The notes: generated from the letters alone by a model not told the origin. Positions 1-6,153 are shown, counted from the stretch's first letter. The stretch: 9,010 bases of DNA from Actinomycetota bacterium (GCA_018268695.1 JAFDWD010000268.1:1-9010); one strand, 5' to 3'. Numbers and translations: made by a program.

Positions 1-1
1 C

Positions 2-655
2 TTCGGCGGCCTCGGCACGTTCGCGGCCTGGATCGTGGTGATGGCGCTGAACCCCTCGACGCTCTTCGTCGGCACCGGCTGGATGCTGCTCGGCATCACC
101 GTCTACGTCCTCTACCGGCGCAACCAGGGCCTGCCGCTGACGCGCACCGTGAAGGTCGTGCTGCCGGAGCCGCTCGGGGTCGAGGAGGTCGAGTACCAGT
201 CGATCCTCGTCGCCTTTGAGGACGACGAAGCGTTCTCGCCGGAGATGGTCGCGACGGCGGTCAAACTAGCCTCCAAACGGCGGCGTGGCATCCACGTCCA
301 CTCGATGATGACCGTGCCCACCGACCTGCCCCTGAACGCCGAGCTGCCCGACGCCGAACGGGAGGCGCAGCGGCGGGTCGAGGAGGCGAAACTGATCGGC
401 GGTGCCCGCGTCACCGGCCACGTCGCGCGCGTGCGGCCCGGCCAGGCCGGCTACTCGGTCTCCCAGGAGGCGGCGGAGATCCAGGCGGCGGCGGTCGTCG
501 TCGGCCTGCGCTATCGCAACGGCGTGCCGCAGTACGACAAGACCCTGCAGACGATCCTCGGTGAGCGGCCGTGCCGGGTGATCGTCGTCTCCGAACCGCC
601 GGACAAGCCCGGCGGCATCCCCGGCCCCAGCGGCGCGCTGGTGGAGGCGACCTGA
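2..655 (+). CDS. APC-superfamily permease with C-terminal USP-like domain, 5' end outside window
   Basis: The C-terminal 217 residues of a membrane permease are present. The frame is open to the window edge, so GTG or ATG codons near 35-43 are internal and not the true start. Residues 1-12 finish one hydrophobic helix, and about 18-36 (FVGTGWMLLGITVYVLYRR) form the last helix, followed by a basic cytosolic boundary. Residues about 55-205 form an alpha/beta domain of the universal stress protein type (VEYQSILVAF first strand, AAAVVVGLRY fourth strand, RPCRVIVVSE last strand). The helix-12-to-USP region matches the same part of the gene at 843-2837 (GIGWMAFG versus GTGWMLLG; LPLDAELP versus LPLNAELP), so the two are paralogues. 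The USP nucleotide loop lacks the usual G-S/T after the fourth strand, so ATP binding is doubtful. The substrate cannot be read from this fragment. The TGA stop overlaps the next start (TGATG). Confidence 0.85.
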   Translation, partial: FGGLGTFAAWIVVMALNPSTLFVGTGWMLLGITVYVLYRRNQGLPLTRTVKVVLPEPLGVEEVEYQSILVAFEDDEAFSPEMVATAVKLASKRRRGIHVHSMMTVPTDLPLNAELPDAEREAQRRVEEAKLIGGARVTGHVARVRPGQAGYSVSQEAAEIQAAAVVVGLRYRNGVPQYDKTLQTILGERPCRVIVVSEPPDKPGGIPGPSGALVEAT

Positions 656-846
656 TGGACCGCAACCGCGCCTACCACGGTGCCGTCAGGGGCTTCTCTC
701 TCGTCTTCGCCGTGATCGGCCTGCTGATCCTGGTCGTCACCCTGGCGAACGGCGGTGGCCCGGCCTCGATCGGCTTCGTGATGGGCATCCTCTTCGTCGC
801 CGTCGGCGTCGGCCGCTATTGGATCGCGAGCAAGCAGCTGCGATGA
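655..846 (+). CDS. Small two-helix membrane protein (63 aa) between permease paralogues
   Basis: The frame extends further upstream, but the ATG at 655 is the sensible start. It overlaps the preceding TGA by one base, and GGAGG at 643-647 lies seven bases before it. The 63-residue product has a polar, basic N-terminus (MDRNRAYHGAVRG). A first hydrophobic helix spans about residues 14-31, followed by a short glycine-rich turn (ANGGGPAS) and a second helix at about 38-57, ending in a basic tail (ASKQLR). I do not recognise the family. Its place between two APC-USP permease genes, with overlapping junctions on both sides, suggests near-equimolar translation with them. An accessory or stabilising subunit is a reasonable inference, as for small membrane partners of other transporters. 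Nothing in the sequence shows a catalytic role. Confidence 0.75.
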   Translation: MDRNRAYHGAVRGFSLVFAVIGLLILVVTLANGGGPASIGFVMGILFVAVGVGRYWIASKQLR

Positions 847-2837
847 AAGCTCCGCACGCGGCCCGCAAGGGCAGACTGCGCCGCGGGCTCGGGGTGCCGT
901 GGCTCTTCGCCGCCGCCTACTCGGCGGTCGGCTTCTCGATCTACTTCGCCCTCGGCGTGGTCGCCGAGCACGGACTCGGCCTCACCCCGCTGATCTTCCT
1001 CGTCGCCGGGCTCCTGTTCGGGCTGACGACGCTCTCCTACGTCGAGGGCGGGGCGATGTTCCGCGAGCGCGGCGGTTCCTCGGCCTTCGCCCGCCACGCC
1101 TTCAACGAGCTGATCGCCTTCATCGCCGGCTGGGCGATCCTGCTCGATTACCTGATCGTGATCGCTCTGGCGGCGATCAGCGTGCCCCATTACCTGGTGC
1201 CGATCTGGTCGGGCTTCGACGACCGCGGGCCCGAACTCGTCGTCGCTGCGGCGGTGATCATCGGCGCCTGCGTGTTGAACGTCTTCAACGTGACCGGCCG
1301 CGGCCGGCAGCGCAGCCTCGCCTTCATCGCCCTCGCCGACCTGGCGCTGCAGCTGGCGGTGATCGTGGTCGGCGCGATCGTCGTCATGCATCCCGACCGG
1401 CTCACCGAACACATCCACCTGTTCGATCAGCCGAGCCTGCGGGACATCATCTACGCCGCGGTCGTCGCGATGCTCGCCTACGCCGGGATCGAGGCCGCCG
1501 CCGACCTCGCCCCGGACATCGAAGTCAGCCGGAGGGACCTGAAGCGGATCGCCAGCCTCGGCGCGGTCGCGGTGCCGCTCGTCTACGCCGGGATGGCGGC
1601 GATCGCCCTGATGGCGGTCCCGGTCGTCACCGGCCCGACCGGGCACGTCGAAACCGCCCTCGGCGGCCAGTACATCCAGGACCCGGTGCTCGGCGTCGTC
1701 TCCGCCTTCCACCCGCATTGGTTATCGGAGATCATGCGCTGGGTGGTGGCGCTGGTCGCCGCGCCGGTCCTCTTCTGGGCGGCGACGACCTCGATGCTCG
1801 GCGTCTCCCGCCACACCTACACGCTGGCGATCAACCGCCAGATCCCCAGCTGGCTCGGCAAACTCGAGCGCCGGCGGGCGACCCCCTATGTGGCGATCAC
1901 CATCTGCGGCCTGATCGTCGGCGGCCTCGTGCTGACGACGAACATCAAGATCCTCGCCGGCCTCTATGCCTTCGGGGCGACGCTGGCGATCACGATCGCC
2001 CACCTCTCGATCATCCGCCTCCGGGTGAAGATGCCGGACGCCAAGCGTCCCTTCCGCATTCCCTGGGGCATGGCCTGGGGGACGGCGGAGCTGCCGATCC
2101 CGGCGATGATCGCCGCGGTCGCGAGCGCCGGCGCCTTCCTCAGCGTGCTCGCCTTCCACACGACCGCCCGCTGGGTCGGGATCGGCTGGATGGCCTTCGG
2201 CCTCACCTTCTACGTCGTCTACCGCAAGGGCTTCGAGGGGACCTCGCTGACCCGGCGGGTGACCGTCGGCGAGGCGGCGCTGACCAAGCAGATCCCCGAG
2301 GTCGAATTCTCCAACCTCCTGGTGCCCGTCTTCGGGACCAAGCTCGACGACGACATCGTCGCCACCGCCGGGCGTCTCGCCGCGGCCGAGCGCGAGGACG
2401 GCGGGGAGGAGGCGGAGTCGCGGCTCGAGCTCGTCTACGTGATCGAGGTGCCGCTGACCCTGCCGCTGGACGCCGAGCTGCCACCGGAGCGTGAGGCGCA
2501 GGCGCGGCGGGCGCTGGAGCGGGCTCGCGAGGTGGGGGAGGAGTACGCCGACGTGGAGGTCTCGACCGAGGTGATCCGGGCGCGGCGGACCGGTGCCGGG
2601 ATCGTCGAGGCGGCCCGCCGGGCGGACTCGGAAGCGATCATCATCGGCGGCGAGCCCCCGACCAAGATCCGCGGCGGCGGCCGGTTCGGCGGGATCGGCG
2701 CGGCGAAGCCCGCGGAGATCGGCGCGGCGACCGAGTACGTGCTGAAAAAAGCGCCGTGCCGGGTGTTGCTGACGGCCCCGCCGGAGCCCGAGACGGTCGC
2801 CGTCGACGACTTCGGTACCGACACCGAGGACGACTAG
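843..2837 (+). CDS. APC-superfamily permease fused to C-terminal USP-like domain (664 aa)
   Basis: I chose the ATG at 843 because it forms an ATGA overlap with the preceding stop; a TTG eight codons earlier is less likely. Residues 1-465 hold about twelve hydrophobic helices, roughly at 18-41, 47-66, 88-113, 130-148, 160-181, 201-221, 238-262, 296-318, 348-366, 370-393, 418-438 and 445-461. Helix 1 carries a small-residue stretch (SAVGFSIYFALG) like the unwound substrate-binding segment of APC transporters. Residues about 485-646 form a USP-like domain (FSNLLVPVFG, EAIIIGGEPP, APCRVLL). The GAATEY segment aligns with the usual GS-T nucleotide loop, but Ser is Ala. An acidic tail follows (DDFGTDTEDD). 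The family includes amino-acid and polyamine permeases and K+ importers such as KimA and Kup. The two TrkA-type genes just downstream favour a cation, by inference. It would act in the cytoplasmic membrane as a cation- or proton-coupled importer. Confidence 0.88.
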   Translation: MKAPHAARKGRLRRGLGVPWLFAAAYSAVGFSIYFALGVVAEHGLGLTPLIFLVAGLLFGLTTLSYVEGGAMFRERGGSSAFARHAFNELIAFIAGWAILLDYLIVIALAAISVPHYLVPIWSGFDDRGPELVVAAAVIIGACVLNVFNVTGRGRQRSLAFIALADLALQLAVIVVGAIVVMHPDRLTEHIHLFDQPSLRDIIYAAVVAMLAYAGIEAAADLAPDIEVSRRDLKRIASLGAVAVPLVYAGMAAIALMAVPVVTGPTGHVETALGGQYIQDPVLGVVSAFHPHWLSEIMRWVVALVAAPVLFWAATTSMLGVSRHTYTLAINRQIPSWLGKLERRRATPYVAITICGLIVGGLVLTTNIKILAGLYAFGATLAITIAHLSIIRLRVKMPDAKRPFRIPWGMAWGTAELPIPAMIAAVASAGAFLSVLAFHTTARWVGIGWMAFGLTFYVVYRKGFEGTSLTRRVTVGEAALTKQIPEVEFSNLLVPVFGTKLDDDIVATAGRLAAAEREDGGEEAESRLELVYVIEVPLTLPLDAELPPEREAQARRALERAREVGEEYADVEVSTEVIRARRTGAGIVEAARRADSEAIIIGGEPPTKIRGGGRFGGIGAAKPAEIGAATEYVLKKAPCRVLLTAPPEPETVAVDDFGTDTEDD

Positions 2838-2839
2838 GC

Positions 2840-2857
2840 GACCGGCGCCGCCCGGTC
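2840..2857 (+). terminator. Short 6-bp hairpin just after permease stop
   Basis: GACCGG and CCGGTC pair perfectly around a 6-base loop (CGCCGC), starting three bases after the permease stop codon. No T-run follows, only CCTTCT, so it is at best a weak or factor-assisted terminator. It also lies between the possible -35 and -10 regions of the next promoter, so it could instead be an operator or have no role. Confidence 0.35.
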
Positions 2858-2861
2858 CTTC

Positions 2862-2867
2862 TAGTAT
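2862..2867 (+). promoter_or_regulatory. TAGTAT -10 element for a leaderless trkA-like transcript
   Basis: TAGTAT fits the actinobacterial -10 consensus TANNNT. Its last base is seven bases before the ATG at 2875, so transcription would begin at or within a base of the start codon. No Shine-Dalgarno sequence precedes this ATG, as expected for a leaderless message. The -35 is weak: GCGACC at 2838-2843 shares only GAC with TTGACA, at an 18-base spacing. Confidence 0.5.
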
Positions 2868-2874
2868 CCGCCGC

Positions 2875-3315
2875 ATGTTCATCCTGATCGTCGGCTGCGG
2901 CCGTGTCGGCAGCTCCGTCGCCCGGGCGATGCTCCGTGAGGGGCACACCGTCTCGGCACTGGACGAGGACCCCGAGTCCCATGCCCGCCTCGAGGTGGGC
3001 CTGGAGAAAAGCTGGGAGGACCTGGGCGGCCAGTTCACGGTCGGCGCCGGGCTCGAGGCCGAGGCCCTGGAGGCGGCCGGGATCGACCAGGCAGACGTCT
3101 TCATCGCCTCCACCGACGGCGACAACACCAACATCATCATCGCCCAGATCGCGAAACGTCGGTACGACGTGCCGACCGTGATCGCCCGCGTCCTCGACCC
3201 CCTGCGGGCCGAGTGGTACGCGCGACAGGGCCTGCAGACGGTGTGCCCGACGCGGGTCGCGATCGACATGCTGGAGACGGCGGTGCGGGACTCCGCGGGC
3301 CGCCAGGCGGGGTAG
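2875..3315 (+). CDS. TrkA N-domain-only protein (RCK nucleotide-binding domain, 146 aa)
   Basis: This is a cytosolic Rossmann-fold regulator of cation transport. The N-terminus is a textbook NAD-binding start: beta strand FILIV, then GCGRVG at residues 7-12 (GxGxxG), with an acidic residue at the end of strand 2 (D30 in ALDED) suited to holding the NAD(H) ribose. Typical later TrkA-N features are AGIDQADVFIASTDGDNTN at about 68-86 and TVIARVLDP at 101-109. TrkA proteins normally carry a second ligand-binding TrkA-C/RCK-C domain and reach about 220 residues. This one stops at 146, and the next gene begins nine bases later, so there is no room or frameshift remnant for that domain. It probably forms mixed assemblies with the two-domain protein encoded next. 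The arrangement recalls mycobacterial ceoB/ceoC beside an APC-type membrane gene, which I cite from memory. Confidence 0.85.
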   Translation: MFILIVGCGRVGSSVARAMLREGHTVSALDEDPESHARLEVGLEKSWEDLGGQFTVGAGLEAEALEAAGIDQADVFIASTDGDNTNIIIAQIAKRRYDVPTVIARVLDPLRAEWYARQGLQTVCPTRVAIDMLETAVRDSAGRQAG

Positions 3316-3320
3316 GGGGA
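3314..3320 (+). promoter_or_regulatory. Strong ribosome binding site inside the previous stop codon
   Basis: AGGGGGA begins inside the TAG stop at 3313-3315 and ends four bases before the GTG at 3325. It fixes the GTG as the start and makes translation of the second TrkA protein likely to be coupled to the first. Confidence 0.7.
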
Positions 3321-3324
3321 GCGC

Positions 3325-4008
3325 GTGTACATCATCGTCGTCGGCGCGGGGAAGGTCGGTTGGAACCTGGCGCGCGAGCTGCTGGAGAAAGACCACGAGG
3401 TGACGCTGATCGAGAACGACCGGCGTCGCTACACGACGGTCGAGCAGGAGCTCGAGCACAACGTCAGCTACGGCGACGCCTCCGAGCTCTGGGTGCTCGA
3501 GCGGGCCGGGATCCAGCGCGCCGACATGGTGATCGCGGTGACCGGGGACGACGAGGACAACATGCTGATCTGCCAGGTCGCGCGGGAGAAGTACCTGGTC
3601 GACCAGATCATCGCCCGCGTCAACAATCCGCGGAACCGCCAGCACTTCGACCTGCTCGGGATCAAGCCGTCGGTCTCGGCGACGGACCTCATCCTGCGCC
3701 TGCTGGAGCACGAGGTGCCCGAGTATGGCTTGGTGCATCTCCTCGACCTGCAGGAGGAGCAGCTGGAGATCATCGAGATGCTGCTCGGCAAGGATTCGGG
3801 TGTGACCGGCCGCCGGGTCGGCGACCTCCACATGCCCGAGGGGTCGCTGCTGATCTCGGTGCTGCGGGCGGGTAAGGGCTTCGTGCCGACCGCCGACACG
3901 GTGCTGGAAGAGGGCGACGAGGTGCTCGCCGTCCTCGATCCGGGCAAGGAGGACGAGCTGAAGGTCCTCTTCGGCCCGGCGGGCGACGGTGGCGTAAGCG
4001 GTGGCTGA
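3325..4008 (+). CDS. trkA: TrkA/RCK-family cation transport regulator, N and C domains (227 aa)
   Basis: This protein has full TrkA length. Residues 1-130 form the RCK-N Rossmann domain: YIIVVGAGKVGWNLA with GAGKVG at 7-12, acidic E30 and D32 after strand 2, NVSYGDAS at 46-53 and ADMVIAVTGDDEDN at 66-79, all typical of TrkA. Residues about 135-217 form the RCK-C domain (SGVTGRRVGDLHMPEGSLLISVLRAG, then a GDEVLAVLD strand). In characterised relatives these proteins form rings or dimers that bind NAD(H), ATP/ADP or cyclic di-AMP and control a K+ channel or transporter. No TrkH or KtrB is present here, so the APC-USP permeases upstream are the likeliest partners, by inference. The GTG start follows a strong ribosome binding site. 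Its 3' end overlaps the flavoprotein gene by 8 bp. The closest named parallel is ceoC of mycobacteria. Confidence 0.9.
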   Translation: MYIIVVGAGKVGWNLARELLEKDHEVTLIENDRRRYTTVEQELEHNVSYGDASELWVLERAGIQRADMVIAVTGDDEDNMLICQVAREKYLVDQIIARVNNPRNRQHFDLLGIKPSVSATDLILRLLEHEVPEYGLVHLLDLQEEQLEIIEMLLGKDSGVTGRRVGDLHMPEGSLLISVLRAGKGFVPTADTVLEEGDEVLAVLDPGKEDELKVLFGPAGDGGVSGG

Positions 4009-5185
4009 CCGCGAGATCGACTTCCTCCTCGTCGGCGGCGGCATGGCCGGCGCCAGCTGCGCGGCGGAGCTGCGCAAGAAGGGGGCGGAGGGATCGATCC
4101 TCCTGGCCGGGCGGGAGCCCGAGCCGCCCTACGAACGACCGCCGCTCTCCAAGGAGTACTTGCGCGGAGACGCCTCCCGGGCGGATGCCTACGTCAACGA
4201 GCCGTCCTGGTACGAGGAGAACGGCGTCGAGCTGCTGACCGGCAAGAACGTGATGTCGATCGACGCCGAGGGCAAGACGGCCAAGATCCAGGGTGGGGAA
4301 GAGGTCGCCTTCGGCCAGGCGCTGCTCGCGACGGGGGCGAACGTGAACATCCTGCGCCTCGAGGGCGCCGAGAACGAGGGCATCCACTACCTGCGCGCCT
4401 ACGGCAACGCCGACGCGATCCGCGAGGACGCCAAGGAGGCGGAGCGGGTCGTCCTCGTCGGCGGCTCCTACATCGCCGCCGAGGTGGCCGCGTCGCTGGC
4501 GGCGACCGGGGTGCACTGCACGATGGTCGGGCTGGAGGAGGTGGCGCTCTCGCGCACCTTCGGCGACGACGCCGGGCGCTTTTTCCAGGAAGGGCTGGAA
4601 GAGCACGGCGTGACCTTCGCCGGCGGCGAGTCGGTCAGCGCCTTCGAGGGCGACGGCCGGGTCAGCGCGGTGCTGACCGAAAGCGGCAAGAGCTTCGACT
4701 GCGACCTGGTCGTCGTCGGCGCGGGAGTGAAACCGGACACGATGCTGGCCCAGCGCGCGGGCCTGGACATCGACAACGGGATCCTCTGCGACTCCAAGCT
4801 GCGCACCTCGGCCGCCGGCATCTTCGCGGCGGGCGACGTCTGCAACTACGACTCGGTCGTCCACGGCCGTCGCGTCCGGGTCGAGCACTGGGACGTCTCG
4901 ATGCAACAGGGCATGCACGTCGCCCGCAACATGCTGGGCGCCGACGAGGACTACGACGTCGTCCCCTACTTCTTCAGCGACCTCGCTGACTGGGCCAGCC
5001 TCGAGTACGTCGGCCCCGCGGTCGACTGGGACGAGGAGATCTGGCGCGGATCCCGCGCCGACGGCGAGTTCTCGGTCTGGTACCTGAAGGGCGGCAAGGT
5101 CGCCGGATGCCTCAGCGTCGGCCGCTCCGAGGAACTCGCCGAAGCCCGTCAGAAGATCTTCGAAGGCGCTGACGCCGATCTCTAG
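4001..5185 (+). CDS. FAD-dependent NAD(P)H ferredoxin-reductase-like oxidoreductase (394 aa)
   Basis: This is a two-dinucleotide-domain flavoprotein of the ferredoxin/rubredoxin reductase and AIF type. It would move electrons from NAD(P)H through FAD to a small iron-sulfur protein or other acceptor. The FAD motif is GGGMAG at residues 12-17. The family hallmark YERPPLSKEYL is at 44-54, an ATG-type motif (LLATGA) at 108-113 and the second FAD-contact motif IFAAGDV at 274-280. The NAD(P)-binding Rossmann motif is GGSYIAAE at 154-161, where the usual GxGxxG reads G-G-S-Y-I-A, so two of the expected glycines are changed. A C-terminal reductase domain follows (EHWDVSMQQG, PYFFSDLADW). The GTG start at 4001 lies inside the trkA gene (8-bp overlap), so the two are probably co-translated. 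No ferredoxin gene is in view. The physiological acceptor is unknown. Confidence 0.88.
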   Translation: MADREIDFLLVGGGMAGASCAAELRKKGAEGSILLAGREPEPPYERPPLSKEYLRGDASRADAYVNEPSWYEENGVELLTGKNVMSIDAEGKTAKIQGGEEVAFGQALLATGANVNILRLEGAENEGIHYLRAYGNADAIREDAKEAERVVLVGGSYIAAEVAASLAATGVHCTMVGLEEVALSRTFGDDAGRFFQEGLEEHGVTFAGGESVSAFEGDGRVSAVLTESGKSFDCDLVVVGAGVKPDTMLAQRAGLDIDNGILCDSKLRTSAAGIFAAGDVCNYDSVVHGRRVRVEHWDVSMQQGMHVARNMLGADEDYDVVPYFFSDLADWASLEYVGPAVDWDEEIWRGSRADGEFSVWYLKGGKVAGCLSVGRSEELAEARQKIFEGADADL

Positions 5186-5204
5186 TTATCCTGCGAGGTC
5201 GCGT

Positions 5205-5275
5205 TGCGCCCTGGTGTAATGGCAGCACGCCTCGCTCTGGACGAGGTAGTCGGGGTTCGAGTCCCTGGGGCGCAG
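5205..5275 (+). tRNA. tRNA-Gln (anticodon CTG)
   Basis: A complete cloverleaf can be drawn. The acceptor TGCGCCC pairs fully with GGGCGCA (5205-5211 with 5268-5274), with discriminator G5275. The D stem is GTGT/GCAC. The anticodon stem CCTCG/CGAGG closes the loop CTCTGGA with anticodon CTG at 5237-5239. The variable loop has 4 bases, and the T stem CGGGG/CCCTG (one G-U pair) closes TTCGAGT. The anticodon reads CAG, hence glutamine. The TGGTGTAATGGCAGCAC segment matches the form usual for bacterial tRNA-Gln. CCA is not encoded (TGA follows) and must be added enzymatically. It begins 19 bases after the flavoprotein stop, so read-through transcription from that operon is possible. Confidence 0.95.
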
Positions 5276-5289
5276 TGATCCGACGTCGT

Positions 5290-5298
5290 TGGTAGCGT
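5290..5298 (+). promoter_or_regulatory. Extended -10 element for the lipoprotein gene
   Basis: TGGTAGCGT contains TGN followed by TAGCGT (TANNNT), an extended -10. The predicted start site is near 5305, leaving only about five bases before the ATG at 5310 and no ribosome binding site. The -35 position falls in the 3' end of the tRNA and shows no consensus, as is common for extended -10 promoters. Confidence 0.4.
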
Positions 5299-5309
5299 CG
5301 ATCTCGGTT

Positions 5310-6053
5310 ATGCGGCTGAAGTTCCTCTTCCTCGCCCTGCCGGCTCTGCTGGCGCTCGTCCTCGTGGCCTCCGGCTGCGGCGGTGGCGGCAGCTCGTCGA
5401 CGACGGAAAAGAAGGCGCCGAAGAAGGAAACCGCGTCGAAACTGACCAAAGGCCAGTTCATCAGCCAGGGCGACGCGATCTGCGGTGAGGTCAACACCGC
5501 GGTCGGCTCGGTCCAGGCCTCGGCGGCGGAACCGTCGAGCCAGGAGACCCAGATCGCCAACCTCTACTCGGGCATGGTCCAGAGCCTGCAGCGCCTCGGG
5601 CAGCCGAGCGAAATCCAGGGCTATTCCGACTTCATGGGCGCCGCCGAACGCCTGGCGATGACCGCGAACGAAGTCAAATCCGCCTCTGAAGGCGAAAACC
5701 CGGCCCTGGTCGAAGAAGCGTCCCAGGCCGTCACCCCGGCGGTCGAAGAATTCGAGCAGCAGGCTGCCACCTACGGGTTCGAAGAGTGCAGCGAAGGGCC
5801 CCACGCCCCGGTTGCCGCGCCCGAATCCAGCGGCGCCGAAGAAGTCGCCCCCGAAGAATCCGGCGGCGTCGAAGTCGCCCCCGAAGAAGAATTCGTCCCG
5901 GAAGAAGAAGTCGCTCCCGAAATCGAAGAAGAATTCGTCCCCGAAGAAGAAGTGGCGCCCGAAACCGGCGGCGCGGGCGGCGAAATCGAAGCAGCGCCCG
6001 AAGAACGCGCCCCCGAAGAAGGCGGCGAATCCGGGGGGATCGGGCCGGGGTAG
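5310..6053 (+). CDS. Secreted lipoprotein with Glu/Pro-rich repetitive tail (247 aa)
   Basis: The ATG at 5310 is preferred over an in-frame TTG at 5289 because it gives a clean lipoprotein signal: basic MRLK, a hydrophobic run to about residue 19, then VASGC with lipidated Cys23, followed by a flexible GGGGSSS linker. Residues about 44-160 look like a helical extracytoplasmic domain with two further cysteines, C58 (DAICGE) and C160 (FEEC), which could form a disulfide. Short actinobacterial lipoproteins with an F-x-x-Q-x-D-A-I-C start and a late YGF-x-x-C resemble this, but I know of no function. Residues 162-247 are a disordered, acidic tail with 28 Glu, every one coded by GAA, and two copies of a 13-residue repeat. 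The tail may extend into or interact with the cell wall or bind cations; this is inference. No enzyme motif is visible. Confidence 0.82.
   Translation: MRLKFLFLALPALLALVLVASGCGGGGSSSTTEKKAPKKETASKLTKGQFISQGDAICGEVNTAVGSVQASAAEPSSQETQIANLYSGMVQSLQRLGQPSEIQGYSDFMGAAERLAMTANEVKSASEGENPALVEEASQAVTPAVEEFEQQAATYGFEECSEGPHAPVAAPESSGAEEVAPEESGGVEVAPEEEFVPEEEVAPEIEEEFVPEEEVAPETGGAGGEIEAAPEERAPEEGGESGGIGPG
5883..5963 (+). repeat. Tandem 39-bp coding repeat in lipoprotein tail
   Basis: Bases 5883-5921 and 5925-5963 are near-identical copies with a 42-base period. Both encode EEEFVPEEEVAPE (residues 192-204 and 206-218), separated by one Ile codon. The copies differ only at silent third positions (CCG/CCC, GTC/GTG, GCT/GCG). 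Looser VAPEE units flank them. Confidence 0.85.
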
Positions 6054-6095
6054 GCGGGACGCCGCGCTGCGGGGCGCGGCGGCAGTCCTAGCGGT

Positions 6096-6153
6096 GTCCT
6101 GGGCGTCTCACGGAGGTCCTGGCAGGCTGTGACCTCCATGAGACGCCCAGGAC
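6096..6153. terminator. 23-bp imperfect hairpin downstream of the lipoprotein gene
   Basis: The arms 6096-6118 and 6131-6153 are inverted copies matching at 22 of 23 positions (mismatch C6111 against A6138), with a 12-base loop (CTGGCAGGCTGT). It begins 43 bases after the lipoprotein stop. No T-run follows, so it would be a hairpin-only terminator of the kind often proposed in high-GC actinobacteria. Three CGTGAG copies follow at 6153, 6164 and 6176. Confidence 0.55.

Noticed and set aside
816..1718. Long minus-strand open frame opposite the permease gene
   Set aside because: It is a high-GC antisense shadow. The product is an Asp/Arg/Gly-rich string with no domain, while the plus-strand frame encodes clear membrane helices.
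899..2494. 531-codon plus-strand frame within the permease gene
   Set aside because: It is Arg/Pro/Ala-rich low complexity from a +1 shift of a GC-biased gene, with no family features.
3213..3875. 220-codon plus-strand frame across the two trkA genes, considered as a missing C-domain of the short TrkA
   Set aside because: Its translation is Arg/Gly/Ala-rich without RCK-C motifs. The real second TrkA frame explains this DNA.
1722..4918. Three long overlapping minus-strand frames (1722-3335, 2641-4077, 3770-4918)
   Set aside because: They run opposite well-supported permease, TrkA and flavoprotein genes and have the charged, low-complexity make-up of codon shadows.
5786..6132. Lys/Arg-rich plus-strand frames over the lipoprotein tail, resembling histone-like tails
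   Set aside because: They result from reading the GAA/CCC repeat out of frame (AAG and AGA codons). The lipoprotein frame has a start, a signal peptide and a sensible stop.
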